From Hevea brasiliensis (Eukaryota; Streptophyta; Magnoliopsida; Malpighiales; Euphorbiaceae): DNA of 64,000 bases. The DNA lies in the NCBI RefSeq assembly GCF_030052815.1, contig NC_079499.1, forward strand, positions 69,951,760-70,015,759, read 5' to 3'. Below are positions 23,126 through 35,250 of the stretch, one piece after another. How positions within the stretch are numbered: position 1 is the first letter of the stretch; each line of letters begins with the position of its first letter. A program made the translations under genes and the position numbers. The notes beneath the pieces were generated by a model. It was given only the letters and a program-made list of their open reading frames with translations, did not search any database and was not told the origin of the DNA.

Positions 23126-26100
23126 TATCACACCCTACCCCTCTGTAAGGTATAACATGATCCCGCAGTATACCTAATGAATTACCAACTTTGTCTACTG
23201 ATAACCCATTAGATACACTACAAGGGATTTTAAAACTTTTCTTACTTCTTTTTGGAGTGGTGAGCACTATTTACAGGTGTAAAAATTTTTTTCAAGAACT
23301 GAAGTGAAACTGTTAACACATTTGAAGAATTAACAATTTCAGTAAAAATTTTGGCAAAGTGCCATCTGTATTTTGAATTAAACAGTTCTTCAAAAACCTG
23401 TAAAAAGCACTTCAAATATATTTCTCAACCTCAAACTCCAACATTTAGTCAACTCAAATCCACAATAATTTTTCAGTAATTTCAAATGCTGAGATAAAAG
23501 AAATATATCACAAATTTTATAAGTCAAAATAATTTACAACTTATTTTACAACTTCAATGTACAATTTTAAATTGACAACTGCTCAAAATCAAGAATACTA
23601 TATACATACAGTGAACATACATTACAATGCAAAATGCAAAATATGATATACTCATTATACCCGATGAACTCTCAATATAGCATTAGCAGCCTAGTCTGCT
23701 GCCCTATCAGTCTGTCTACCTGCGATAGCAATAACAAGCTATCGCTGAGTAAAATTTACTCAGTGGTGCACAATAACAATTTGAAATACGATATATAAAT
23801 CTTTTATTGACAATTCACAAATCAAATAATTCACAATTCCATTTCACAATTTACAAAGTTCATATAACATGAGTTTGATCAAATAACTGAATAATACAGT
23901 TTTGCCAATCAATAACACCATTTGATCAAATAACTGAATAATACATTTTTGCCAATCAATAACATAATTTGATCAAATAACTGAATAATACAATTTAGGC
24001 CATGATACAATTTTTCCGCACATGCCGTGTTGTACACCACGACAAGACACACTTACCCCAATAATCGAAATCAATGAGGGAGGAAGCTAGCTAAATAATG
24101 AGTACTCATCCACACTCACCTCAGACTGGCAAGTAAAAGAGGGAGGAATATAATCACACTCACCTCATAAATGGAGGAGGAACATAGTAACAATGTCATG
24201 CCAAGTGTGAATCAAAACAATTCCAAATCACAATTTTTAAATATTTCATACAAACCACAAATCATATTTTATCTCAAAATTTCCATTTGCAAAGTAGGCA
24301 ACACAATAATTTCCAAATAAGATTCTCAAAGCCAAAACAATAAAAAATTATTCATAACTCATTTCTCCAAATAAATTTGATAGTAAAAGCAGTGAATATA
24401 AAAGTATTGTGCACAGACACAATTTAAAATTATAATGTTCAAATAAATTTTTAAGTAGAAAATAAGAAATCAAAATTATTGTGCACAAACACAATTTAAA
24501 ATAATAACATACAATTAATCATAATTTATTTCAATTAAAAAATTCAAAAGAAATAACTATTATGCACAAACCTCTGATAACCGTCTCTTGGCTCTGACTC
24601 AGTGTTTCCTTCCCTTCCCTGAGTCTTTGCTAACTGAGAAACACAATTTGAAGTGTTTCAGTACTCATTTAAACTGTCTCTAACGATAATGCTTAATAAT
24701 TATTTCATTGAATTCTATTATTTCCTTAGTCAACCTAAGATGTTGACCCTCGATGCAGTCTAGGTGAATTAGGTTCTAATGTTATCAATATGTCACATTT
24801 GTAGCCTTTTAGTATTTGTACATGTTACCAAATTCATTTCTATATATATTGCGTTTTATTGCAATTTGCCGGATTTCGGTATACTAATATGACCTAGCCG
24901 GATGACCTAGTTCCCTCGGTTTTCGGGTTTCGGTCAAAACTACAAACTTGTAGATCTATGTCTTATTGCTCGTGGGGCAAAATTTTAGGTCATTTTGAGT
25001 TATGTAAACCAGGTTATGGTCATTTTACTATTGCTGGTCAAAATGTATCAAAATGGTTACTTTATGTCACTTTTAAGTCACTTTTGGTTCGGCCAGTTTT
25101 TGGACCCGAACTTGTGCAAGCTATTTGACTTGCTTATGGTCATTTCTAGGCTTTGGTGTCTTTATAAGACTTATAGATATATGTCTCAAATATTCATGGT
25201 AAAATTTTAGGTCAATTGGACCTGTTTTGAGTGAGTTATGGCTAAAAAACTAACTGCTACCCAAATGGTCAATTTTCAGGCCTCAAATGCACTAATCCGA
25301 ATTTGGTCATTTTTCAAGTTACCTTAAAAGCAGAATTTTGGTAAGTTTCCTTCATGAAAGTTGGCACATTTTGTGCCTAGTTTTACCTCCAATTGGTTTC
25401 ATACCAATTGGAGCCACACACTTAAAGTTCTAGGCCAAAATGCACACTGCCCTATATCAACATTCTTCATTACATACCAAATACACTTTTAACACTTACC
25501 AAGTTGCACATTCATGCCATTTCTGTTTTGTACTATAACACAAACACATTTCACAACACATTGTTGGTCATTTTGGAAGCTTTTAATCACACTCAATATG
25601 CAGCATATAGTACAGAATTTTTCAAGCTAAAATTACAAATAATTCAATCACCTAACCTAGCTCATTTACATGTCCAACCTCACACCATCATACATATACA
25701 CAAGATGCCATAGCAAGTATCACAATTCAACATTAATATTCCATAAACCAAACTATGAAATAACATTTTTATGGTTTACCATTCAAGCTGCTGATTCATA
25801 CATCACTCTCCATTAATTTCCAAGCTTCCAAATTCAAGTACACATTCACATATACTTAGTACACATCACCCAAATTAATTCCTACACATATAAACACTTA
25901 ATCAACCCTTTAATCTACCATTTACAAGCAAGAATAAACTGCCCTTAAGGATTTCCATGGCTGCCAAAAATACACAAGTCTCTTTAAACATCAAACTCCA
26001 AAAATCTCTCCACAATTAAAGTACCCATAACATCCACACAAACTTTAATGAAGCAATAATAAAAAACACATACTTACCACTTTGGAAACTCTTCAAAACC

Positions 26101-26948
26101 TCTCCAAAACTTGGTCTTTTTGTTGCCTATTTACTGCCCAAGGTGTATGGACAACTTTTAGTGAAGGGAAGTGCCAAGAAAGGAGCTTGGATCACACTTG
26201 CATGGAGCTTTCAACCCATACGGCAATGGAGGTTTGTTTTTCTTAGTTTCGGATGAAATTGAGAGGTTAAAGATGAAGATGAATCTGCTGTCCAAATTGA
26301 TGAATAAGTGGTCCACTTTGGTGGGTAAGTGGAGCACTAAGTGTTGTTTAATTGTTTATTTATTCAAAGTTTCATTTTCCCACATTTAACTCCCCATTTT
26401 TGCTATTTACATTAGGTACCACTAATTTAATTTTTCATGATATTTCCCAAGTGTAATATTATTTATTTTTAATGGATATTTAGGTCAAAAGACAACTCAG
26501 GGTGTCAAATGACCACAATGCCCCTGTTCGGGTTGCATTCTCGATTTTTCGGTAACACCGAGTTTTGTCCGTTTTTCGATTTCTCACTGTTCTTTGTAGT
26601 AATTAATTAATTTTTCTTTGATATTTATATTGGTATTTATACTTCAATAGACATTTATTTAAGTCCTAAAAATATTTTCTATGGTTCCCCGCGGTCCAGG
26701 GCTAGTCAACGGTCCACGCCGCGACTTCCCGGTGCGGTCACCCATCGCTAGGGTTCTCGGCTCGTTTAACTTGGCTACATTTCATTGCTATTATTTTTTT
26801 ATTTATTTTTCTTATATTTTCTTTTCTTGTATTTCATTATTTTATGTCTCCTCACTTTTATCTAAGTGTAGTTCTAGGCATCTTAACTGTCTGAACAATA
26901 CTGGTGACTGGAACAGTAGAACGCACTACCGAACTTAGGGGTGTTACA
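23126..26948 (-). repeat. BIG1 5' LTR (right copy, 3,823 bp)
   Basis: Collinear with 16798-20727. Plus-strand ends TATCACACCC...GGGTGTTACA: the outer dinucleotide reads TA where the left copy has TG. It carries the hairpin module at 23718-23768 with a perfect second stem (GCGATAGC/GCTATCGC). Confidence 0.9.
23874..23998. repeat. 47-bp tandem repeat, about 2.7 copies
   Basis: Same unit as at 17547-17716 in the sister LTR, one copy fewer. Confidence 0.88.
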
Positions 26949-26953
26949 GCCCA

Positions 26954-27541
26954 GTAGACCACAGACTGAGTGAGACCTTCTACAGCTCTGCATAGTGTCT
27001 GTGTCACCTCACCGTCATCAGTGCATTGGTAAGACACTAGGTTTTATTTTGGGTATTTTGTAATTAACTTTTATTTTCTCATGTGTAATTAAGACTTATG
27101 TAATGTATTTTGGTATTGATATAAATGGTGGAAATTGTGTTTATGAATGGAAAAATTGAGTATTTATTTATGACTTGTATATGAATATCATGAGAAATGA
27201 ATGAATGAAAAATGGAATTGTTGATGAAAAATATTGAGATTTTGTTGATGAAATGGAGTTTGGGATTGATTGAAAATATTGGAACTCACAGGTTCCGAAG
27301 AACTGTTTTCTCCATTTTTAGCCGGTATTCTGCCGAATTTTCTATAAAATTTGCAAAACCTCGAATAAATTTATGATTTCAATAAATGATTGAAATGAAT
27401 TATATTTTGCAAATTGTACTCCATAACTATAAAAAAAATAAATTAGGAAGAATAAAAATGATTAAATTAAAATAGGGTGTTCCAATACACTGTGTGGTAT
27501 ATCTTGCTCGGCTACATTGTGGACGGGTAAGGGGTGTCACA
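26954..27541 (+). repeat. GYP1 3' LTR, right piece
   Basis: Resumes after BIG1 with GTAGACCACAGACTGAGTG, matching 9027 onward in the 5' LTR, and ends AAGGGGTGTCACA at 27541. Relative to the 5' LTR, about 12 bp (GTGTTTTTCAC region near 9352) are lost near 27293. Confidence 0.93.
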
Positions 27542-27546
27542 TCATG

Positions 27547-27873
27547 TTTGTTATATGGCATGAGACTCACCATTCCATCTTATTTATATCTCAGATAAAT
27601 ACCTTGGGAATAAACATGATTATAATCTTTCTGGATAAGTCATGTCCTGCGTGAAGTATCCTTGATTGTGAATCAATTTATGATACTTTGTGCTAGAAAT
27701 ACTGTCACTCATATTCTTAACAACTTAAGAATAGAATTTCTAACAGAATATCAATGGACCTTTTCTATTACACATAAATATATTATGTAAACGGAAAAGT
27801 GAAATTACCTTTTATTAATAAAATATGTACAAGATACATACTAAATGATATGCTCTAGGGCATACTATTAACA
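27547..27873 (-). repeat. COP1 3' LTR, right piece
   Basis: Continues the copia LTR interrupted at 6608 (TTTGTTATATGGCATGAG onwards) and ends GGCATACTATTAACA at 27873. On the minus strand this is the LTR start TGTTAATAGTATGCC. It is followed by the polypurine tract and COP1 interior. Confidence 0.88.
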
Positions 27874-27886
27874 ATCCCCCACTAGC
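27874..27886 (-). promoter_or_regulatory. COP1 polypurine tract
   Basis: Minus strand GCTAGTGGGGGAT directly precedes the LTR start at 27873. Confidence 0.82.
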
Positions 27887-28141
27887 ACTAGAGCCATTCA
27901 TTACAATATCTTAGGCCCATCTTCTCAAGATGTTGGTCTAACTGAGCTTGTGACATAGGCTTCGTGATTGGATCAGCTGGATTTTCAGCTGATGCTATTT
28001 TCTGCATGGCTACATCGCCTCGCCCAACTATTTCTCCGATAATGTGGTAGCGTCTTTCTATGTGTTTGGATTTCTAGTGAGATCGAGTTTCCTTATCCAA
28101 ACAACCTCCTTTGCAGCATCTGATGTAGCAATGTACTCAGC

Positions 28142-28196
28142 CTCTATAGTGGAATCAGCAATCGTACTCTATTTGGAACTCTATAGTGGAATCAGC
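28142..28196. repeat. 18-bp repeat replacing RNase H sequence
   Basis: CTCTATAGTGGAATCAGC is at 28142-28159 and again at 28179-28196. The second copy replaces the CTTCCAACTGACTGCA stretch found in sister elements (57398-57413), as a local template switch would do. Confidence 0.8.
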
Positions 28197-30587
28197 CTCC
28201 ATTACAAATGAACACAAATCAAGAGGTAAACTTTCTATCGTCGATATCTGATTGGAAATTAGAATCAGCATAACCATCTAATTGCAAGTCACCACCTTCA
28301 TAAATCAAGAATAAATCCTTAGTTCTTCTCAAGTACTTAAGAATATTCATGATAGCTATCCAGTGTTCCAAACCTAGATTGGATTGAAACCTGCTAGTCA
28401 AACTAACAGCATGTGCGATATCTGGCCTAGTACACATCAATGCATACATCAAACTTCTAATAGCCAAAGCATATGGAATCCTGGCCATTTTATCTCTTTC
28501 TTCAGGTGTTTTTGGAGACATCTCTTTATAAAGGTGGATACCATGTCTCACTGGTAACAATCCTCTCTTGGAATCAAGCATGTTAAATCTCTTTAACACC
28601 TTTTCTAAGTATAGACTTTGGGATAAACCAATTATTCTTTTCGCTCTATCTCTATAGATGCAAATTCCAAGAATATAGGTTGCCTCCCTTAAGTCTTTCT
28701 TGGAGAATGTATTTGAAAACCATACCTTTATGTCTGTCAACATACCTATGTCATTACCTATCAACAGAATATCATCCACATATAAGACAAGGAAAGTGAT
28801 AGCACTATCACTAACCTTCTTATATACACATGGCTCATCTACATTTTTGATAAAACCAAATGACTTAATGGCTTCATCAAAATGGATGTTCCAACTCGTC
28901 GAAGCTTGTTTCAACCCATAAATGGATCGCTTTAGCTTGCATACCTTGGAACCATCTTGGGATTCAAAATCCCTAGGTTGTTCCATGAAAATGTTTTCTT
29001 CAATGTATCCATTGAGAAAAGCTATTTTGACATCCATCTGCCAAATCTCATAATCATAGTATGCAGTTATTGCTAATAGAATCCTAATTGATTTAAGCAT
29101 GGCAATAGGCGAGACAGGCGAGAAAGTCTCCTCATAGTCGATTCCTTGCCTTTGGTGAAACCCTTTCACTACTAGCCTTGCTTTATAGGTCTCTACCTTT
29201 CCATCAGAACTAATTTTCTTCTTGAAAACCCATTTATTCCCTATAGGTACAATACCTTTAAGTGGGTCAATAAGATCCCAAACTTGATTCTTATACATGG
29301 AATCAATTTTGGATTTCATAGCTTCAATTCATTTTAAAGAGTCTATATCTGATATAGCTTCTTCATAGGTAAGTGGATTATCTCCATGATCTATTTCTTC
29401 ATGAGTAAACAACTCTTGTTCATCTTCTTGAAGGAAACCATATCTCACTGTTGGGTGAGATTCCTAGTTGATCTACGAGGAATTACTATAGATGTTTCAT
29501 CAATAGGTGTAGGTTGACTAGATGGATTTATATCCATTTAATCTGTTGGTTGGTCAAAATCTCCAATTCTAACTCTATTTGCCTTCCTTTGCCTCCTTCT
29601 TGAATAAACTGTTGTTCAAGAAAAATGGTATCCCTACTTACCACAACCTTTTGTGATGTAAGCAAATGGTATCCAAAACTCTCTTTTGGATATCCAACAA
29701 ATCGACCTTTTTCTGATCTGGTTTCCAATTTATCAGTGTTTAGCTTTTTGATATAAGCTGGACAACCCCAAATCTTAACATGCTTAAGACTTGGTTTTCT
29801 TCCATGCCATATCTCATAAGGTGTGGAAGAAACTGATTTTGATGGAATCCTATTCAGAATATGCAAAGCTGATTCTAATGCAAATCCTCAAAAGGAGATT
29901 GGTATATCAGTATAGCTCATCATACTACGTACCATATCTAATATGATACAATTTCTCCTTTCAGATATACCATTCAGCTGTGGCGTTCTTGGAGGAGTCA
30001 GCTAGGAAACAATGCCATGCTCTTTCAAGTATTCATCAAATTCAGTACTTAAGTATTCACCTCTGCGATCTAATTGAAGAGTTTTAATACTTTTTCCTGT
30101 TTGATTTTCTAATTCAGATTTAAATTCTTTGAACTTTTCAAAGGATTCATGTTTGTATTTCATCAAATACAAATACCCAAATCTTGATTTATCATCAATA
30201 AAGTTAATAAAGTAATGAAAATCACCTCTAGCCATTTTTTTAAATGGACCATATACGTCACTATGTATTAGCTCCAAAATATTTTTAGCTCTTTATCCTT
30301 GTCCAACAAAGAGTGATCTAGTCATTTTTCCTTGAAGGCCGGATTCATAAATTGGAGTAGGTTTAGAACCCAATGAGGATAAAATCCCCATGTTCTCTAG
30401 TTTTGCAATCCTATCTTCTGTGACATGACCTAATCTTAAGCGCCAAATATATTTTAAACTTGAGCTGATTTTCACCATGGCATTGCATTCTTTTAGATTA
30501 CTTGCATTCATTTTTGTGTTTATCATTATTATCCAAATAATAAAGACCATCATGCATATATCCTGAGCTAACATATTTATTTCCAAA

Positions 30588-30592
30588 ATAAA
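30588..30592. repeat. Target-site duplication ATAAA of the solo LTR
   Basis: Second copy at 33980-33984, directly after the LTR end. Confidence 0.93.
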
Positions 30593-33500
30593 TGTAACAT
30601 CCTCCCGGTAGCAACTCCGTACATTCTACTGTTTCGGTGACCGGTGTCGGTCCGGACAGCTAGAACGTTCGGAAAAATATTTAAACTAAAGTGAGGGACC
30701 ATAATTAACTCAAATATTAATAAGAAAAATTTAGTAAAAATTTTAGAAATAAAATACAACCAAGTTAAACGAGCCGGTGCCCTAGCGAGGGGTAACTCAG
30801 AGGGAAGTTGCGGTTCTCGCAACGAGGAGCCCTAGACCCTAGGGAAAAATTATAAAATAATTTTTGGGACTCCAGAGAAGGGTCATTAAGGTTCCTATGG
30901 CATTAGAATGCTAAGAAAATATTTAGAAAAATTTTTCAATCGGTACAGACAATTTTGACCCGTTAAGCCAAACGGAGGGCATTTTGGTCATTTCGCCTTC
31001 AGAGGTGATTTTTGGCCGACTTGTCCAGTTAAGTAAATAATTATTATGATCTAAAATATGAATAAATATTGGTAAAAATTTAATTAGAAATGAGTTAAAG
31101 AAAGAAGAAAGAAAAATCAAATAAAAAGGCATTTATGACATAATCTTGATGTAATTAAAACCCCTTAGCCAATTAAAACTTAACAAATGCATTTATAAGA
31201 CATTAAATAAGAGAAAAGAAGTCAAAATATGAAAATGCAATCTGCTCACCTTCATCTTCTTCACCGAATTTCCATGGCCATTTTCTTCATCAAATTTTCA
31301 AGCTTTAAGCTTGCATTTTCTCTTTATCTATCCACCAAAATCCCTAAGCCCCTTTACTAAAATTTATCCCCACATCAAGAGGAATATTTTGATTATCAAA
31401 AAGTGAGGAAATTCCAAAGTTTCTACAAGTGCAAGAAGTGGTTAAAGTGAGGTTAGTGCTTATTTATATAAGTATTTCTTTTATTTCATGTTAGGAACTT
31501 GAAATTGATATGAAATGGTAGATTAAATGAACTAAACTCATGTATATGTACCCTATGAATTTTCGGCAGCCCTAGGAAGGAATGAGTTTGATTGTATTAA
31601 TGGACTTAGAGTGAATTAGAGATTATGTTTAAAGTGTATACATATATATATACAAAGAATGAAAGAGATAACTAAAGAAATTTGTGAAAACCATGACTTT
31701 GAGCTAGGGTTTAGGAGTGAAAATTTTGACTTTGCTTATGAAATTGTTAGAGAACATTTTAATGGTCAATTAGTGACCATTTTAGGTATGTTGACCATAA
31801 ATTGGACTGAAATGTAGCATGGCAAAGTGAATGAGTATGCTGCCTTGTGAGTGCAAAGAGGTGATCAAATTTCAGTCCACTTGGACTGCCATATCTTTGG
31901 CTGTGTTGGTCCAATTGGTGTTTGGCCAATTGGACATGAAATTAGGCTTATAATGGCACATTTTTTCTGAAGAAACCAAGCCCAAAAGACCAAAGCAAGT
32001 GGACCAAAAGTTGGCCCCAATTCGGATACCCTCCAAACAGCCCCTGCAGAATGACTAACTGTTCATTTGGCCATAACTCACTGTAGAATGGTCAAATTGA
32101 CCTGAAATGTTTACAGCAACAAGATATGATATAGAAAAACAACTTTCATGAAGAACATCACCCCAAATTATGCCATTAACCCATTCAAATTATTGAGCAA
32201 ATTTAAGTTATCAAACCTGCAACTCTGCAGATTTTCATTTGAACAGTAATGTTTGGATGACTATAACTCCCTCTAGAAAACTCAGATTTAGGCGATTCTT
32301 GAACCGATGGAAACCTAAGGCATAGTAAAACATTTCATATGGAGAAAGTCAGACCAAATTATGAACTTAACTTGGTCAAATTACTGACCAAAGTTGGACC
32401 AAAATCTGCCAAAACCCAAATTTTCAGCATGAACAGTACACGTGAACAGTAAACTTATTTTGGCCATAACTTGAGCTAAAAAACTCCAAATGGAGTGATT
32501 TAAAAAAAGAAATTCAACTAGACAAAATAAGGAACAACTTTCATGTTTACCATTTCCTCAAATTCCCACTGTAACAGTGCTTAATGGAATAGTAAAGTTA
32601 AGCTTCAAAAACTGAAAATTTTGTTTCCCTTGGTTTAAGCCTAGAAATGGTAATGGTGATCACTTCCAACAAGTTTTAAATGAAAAATGTGGTATGTTTG
32701 AAGTGCCAAAGTCAATGTACCTACTTTCTATGCAAAAGTCAACTTTCTTGTTGACCAATGAAATGAATAGTGACACCAAAAGTTAAAATTCAAAGATTGA
32801 AGAATTTTAAAGTATCAAATGCCCTAGTATACCTAACAAGATTGGTTTGGATAGTTTGGCATGCCAATAGAGTATTGTTTTAACAGTACTGCGAAAGGCT
32901 TTATGCCTGTATTCATGGCTTTATGCCCCTATTCATGGCTTTTATGCCCGATTATGTGATATCATGGCTTTTTAGCCATACTGACTGCATACGTGGTAGA
33001 CGTTCTGCGTCCCATGGTATGACGGCCCGAGGCACCGCGGTGTCCAGTGCCAACGACCCGTTATCCAGTCTAGTAGTCCAGTATAGGTTACTTGGGCATG
33101 GAAAAGTATAACTGTGGTTGCACTGATTATTAAAGAAAATACGAAAATTAAGTATCAGGAATGATTACAAAAATACAAAGAAGCTCAAGATCATGAAGAA
33201 AATAATTAATGAAATGCATGAAGAAGTTAATATCATAAAACATGATTAGCCCTCGACTAAACAATAAGTTAGTAATTATTCATTTCTTATGAACACAATA
33301 GCAAGGAAATTATTATTTTTATTTGCATATTATATTTTCTTGTATTATTTGCACCACTAAGCTTTATGCTTAGCGCGTCGCTTTCGCAACGCGTAGGTAC
33401 TGAAGATTTGGACAGAGGGCCCAGTAGACCACAGATTCGGTAAGGCAGTTCACAGTTCTGCATAGTGTCCGTGTCACCTCACCTTCCACAGTGCATTGGT

Positions 33501-33979
33501 AGGACACTAGATTTCATTTTGATATTTTGTAACTAATTTCTATTTTCTCATATGTATTTGAACTTATGTAATGTATTTTGATATTCATGTAAATAATGAA
33601 AATTGTATTTGTGAATGGAAGAGTGAGTGTCTATTTATGACCTATACATGATTAATAAATGAGATGAATGATTGAGAAATGAATGGTTGAAAAATATTGA
33701 GATTTTGATATGGGAGTTTGTGAATGGATGAATATGATTATTAGAAGTGTTTTTCACAGGTTCCGAAGAACTGTTTTCTCCATTTTTAGCCGGTACTCCG
33801 CCGGATTTTGTTTAAAATTTTCGGAACCTCAAACAAATTACAATTTCAATAAATGAATTATATTTCACAAGTTATATTCAAAACTACGATAAAAATGAAT
33901 TAAGATAAAATAGAGTGCTCCGGCACACTGAGTGGCATAACTTGCTCGACTACACTGTAGTCGGGTAAGGGGTGTCACA
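30593..33979 (+). mobile_element. Solo GYP LTR (3,387 bp)
   Basis: Starts TGTAACATCCTCCCGGTAGC, ends AAGGGGTGTCACA, with direct ATAAA repeats at 30588-30592 and 33980-33984 and no interior. The copia integrase reads across the rejoined site as in COP2 and COP4 (CCAAAATAAATATTGC). A lone LTR with intact duplication is the product of recombination between the two LTRs of a full element. It is longer than GYP1 LTRs, partly because it has three CATAACT modules (about 32075, 32265, 32463) instead of two, and extra GGCTTTATGCC repeats (32900-32960). Confidence 0.94.
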
Positions 33980-34955
33980 ATAAATATTGCAAACATCATT
34001 TGTGAACTGAAATTCATAGCCATTTCTAGTCAAACTAGATATAGAAATGATGTTCTTAAAAGCACCAGGCACATACAAAATATTATTCAAACACAAAACA
34101 TGTTCACACATGTAAAAAGATTTAGATCCTATGGCTAAAGCTTCAACAGTTGAGTCATCGCCAATCCGGAGTTTAACATCTCGAGCATGCAAGCTGTTAC
34201 TATTTGCTAGTTCCTGCATATCATAAGAAATGTGAGAACTGGTACCAGTATCTAAAACTCAAGCTGTGGATGAACTATGAACATCATCAGTATCTAAATA
34301 ACAAGATATAGACATACCTTCTGAAGGTGTATCCTTCTTGTCTTTCAAAGAAGCAAGATACTCTGAACAGTTCTTTTTCTAGTGCCCATCCTTCTGGCAG
34401 TGGAAACACTTTCCTTTGCCTCCATTAGCTTTGGTCTTCCCTTTCTGTTTGGCTATCTTCTTGGAAGGTCCTGGAACATGAGGTTTCTTTTTCTTATTGC
34501 CCTTCTTCTTGTTAGACTTTCTAGTAGAAGAAGATGCAATCAAAGCTACCTCTTTTCCTTTATTGCTCGGCATATTCTTTTGGGCAATAACCAGCATGTT
34601 AAGTAAACCAGCCAAGGTGTATTCCTACTTAGTCATATGGAAATTTGTCACAAAATTCCCAAATGACTCAGGTAGAGTTTGAAGGATCAAATCCGTCTGC
34701 AGTTGGAAACCCATGTTAAAGTCAAGATGTTCCAGCTGCTCAATAAGCCAAAACACCTTGCGGACATGATCCCCAATATTCTGTCCCTCAGACATCCTCA
34801 TGCTGAATAGCAATCTAGATATCTCATACCTAGCATTCCTGCTGCGCTCACCATACAGCTCTTGCAGGTGAAGGAGGATCTCACTTGCATATTGCATATT
34901 TTCATGTTGCTTCTGTAACTCATTACTCAGAGAAGCAAGTACGTAACACTTGGCT
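33980..34955 (-). pseudogene. COP1 gag-protease, N-terminally cut
   Basis: Continues COP1 upstream of integrase. On the minus strand from 34955: the capsid segment (ASEILLHLQELYGERSRNAR, MRMSEGQNIGDH, LPESFGNFVTNFHMTK), a Lys-rich linker, the zinc knuckle CFHCQKDGH near 34385, and the protease region (the family's WVLDTG, here with TGA for Trp near 34260), then ALAIGSKSFYMCEHVLCLNN. Stops include TAG after HMTK (34625; CAG in sister copies) and TAG for Trp after QKDGH (34379). The first ~70 codons of gag are absent because a BIG-type LTR starts at 34956. Confidence 0.9.
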
Positions 34956-35250
34956 TATCACACTTTACTCCTCTGTAAGGCATGACATGATTCCGCAATA
35001 TACCTAATGAATTACCGACTCCGTCTACCGATAACCCATTAAATACACTAGAAAGGATTTTAAAATAATTTTCTTACTTTTTGAAAGTGGTGAGCTTTTA
35101 TAGCAGGCCTTAAAAATATTTACTTAAAGTTTAAAGACTAGCTAAAATTTTTGTTCATTTTTATTCTTACACAAATTTTGGAAAAATTTCGGTAGAGTGC
35201 CATCTATATTTGGGAAAAACAGTTCTTTAAATACCTGAAAAAACACTTCC
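34956..35250 (-). repeat. BIG-type LTR fragment (BIG2)
   Basis: TATCACACTTTACTCCTCTG onward matches the plus-strand start of BIG1 LTRs (23126, 16798) for about 295 bp, including ATACCTAATGAATTACCGAC and CAGTTCTTTAAATACCTG. It is interrupted at 35251 by a GYP LTR. The remainder would be beyond the window if the insertion model is right. Confidence 0.82.

Larger units (their letters stand above)
16798..26948 (-). mobile_element. BIG1, long-LTR Ty3/gypsy deletion derivative
   Basis: Two direct LTRs (16798-20727, 3,930 bp; 23126-26948, 3,823 bp) flank only 2,398 bp of interior. The target-site duplication is GCCCA (16793-16797 and 26949-26953). On the minus strand the LTR starts TGTAACACCCCTAAGTTCGG and the order is 5' LTR (right), primer-binding site 23106-23117, partial gag, protease start, RT start, ~1 kb non-coding, polypurine tract 20728-20741, 3' LTR (left). 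The rest of RT, RNase H and integrase is missing, so it would need proteins from another element. LTRs make up about three quarters of its length. It shares the LTR start box and two kinds of LTR modules with GYP, so the families are related. Confidence 0.92.
6609..27541 (+). mobile_element. GYP1, Ty3/gypsy chromovirus, full length, split by BIG1
   Basis: 5' LTR 6609-9616, primer-binding site 9622-9633, gag-pol 9744-14353, polypurine tract 14370-14382, 3' LTR 14383-16797 plus 26954-27541. Without the nested BIG1 it is about 10.8 kb. It is flanked by TCATG at 6604-6608 and 27542-27546, so it is a complete insertion event, landing in the COP1 LTR. The two LTRs have nearly equal length (3,008 and 3,003 bp). 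The order protease, RT, RNase H, integrase and the chromodomain-like C-terminal tail place it among chromoviruses, most like the Tekay/Del group (family knowledge, not tested by a tree). The polyprotein is disabled by many stops and a frameshift, so GYP1 is not autonomous now. Confidence 0.93.
27888..30592 (-). pseudogene. COP1 pol: integrase, RT, RNase H (degraded)
   Basis: Ty1/copia order on the minus strand. Integrase (30586 down to about 29530) has ELIHSDVYGPF, FINFIDDKSRFGYLYL and YEIWHGRKPSLKHVKIWGCP; the RT (29319 to about 28600) has NKWVFKKKI, ETYKARLVVKGF, WQMDVKIAFLNG, SIYGLKQAS and catalytic YVDDILL; RNase H has CTRPDIAHAVS and DGYADSNFQSDIDDRK. The frame is lost after DDRKFTS (28219), where a short deletion and a repeated 18-bp block follow (28142-28196). 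Several integrase stops are present. Compared with COP4 this copy has many substitutions, consistent with age. The 5' part of integrase and protease-gag continue at 33980, beyond a solo LTR. Confidence 0.92.
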
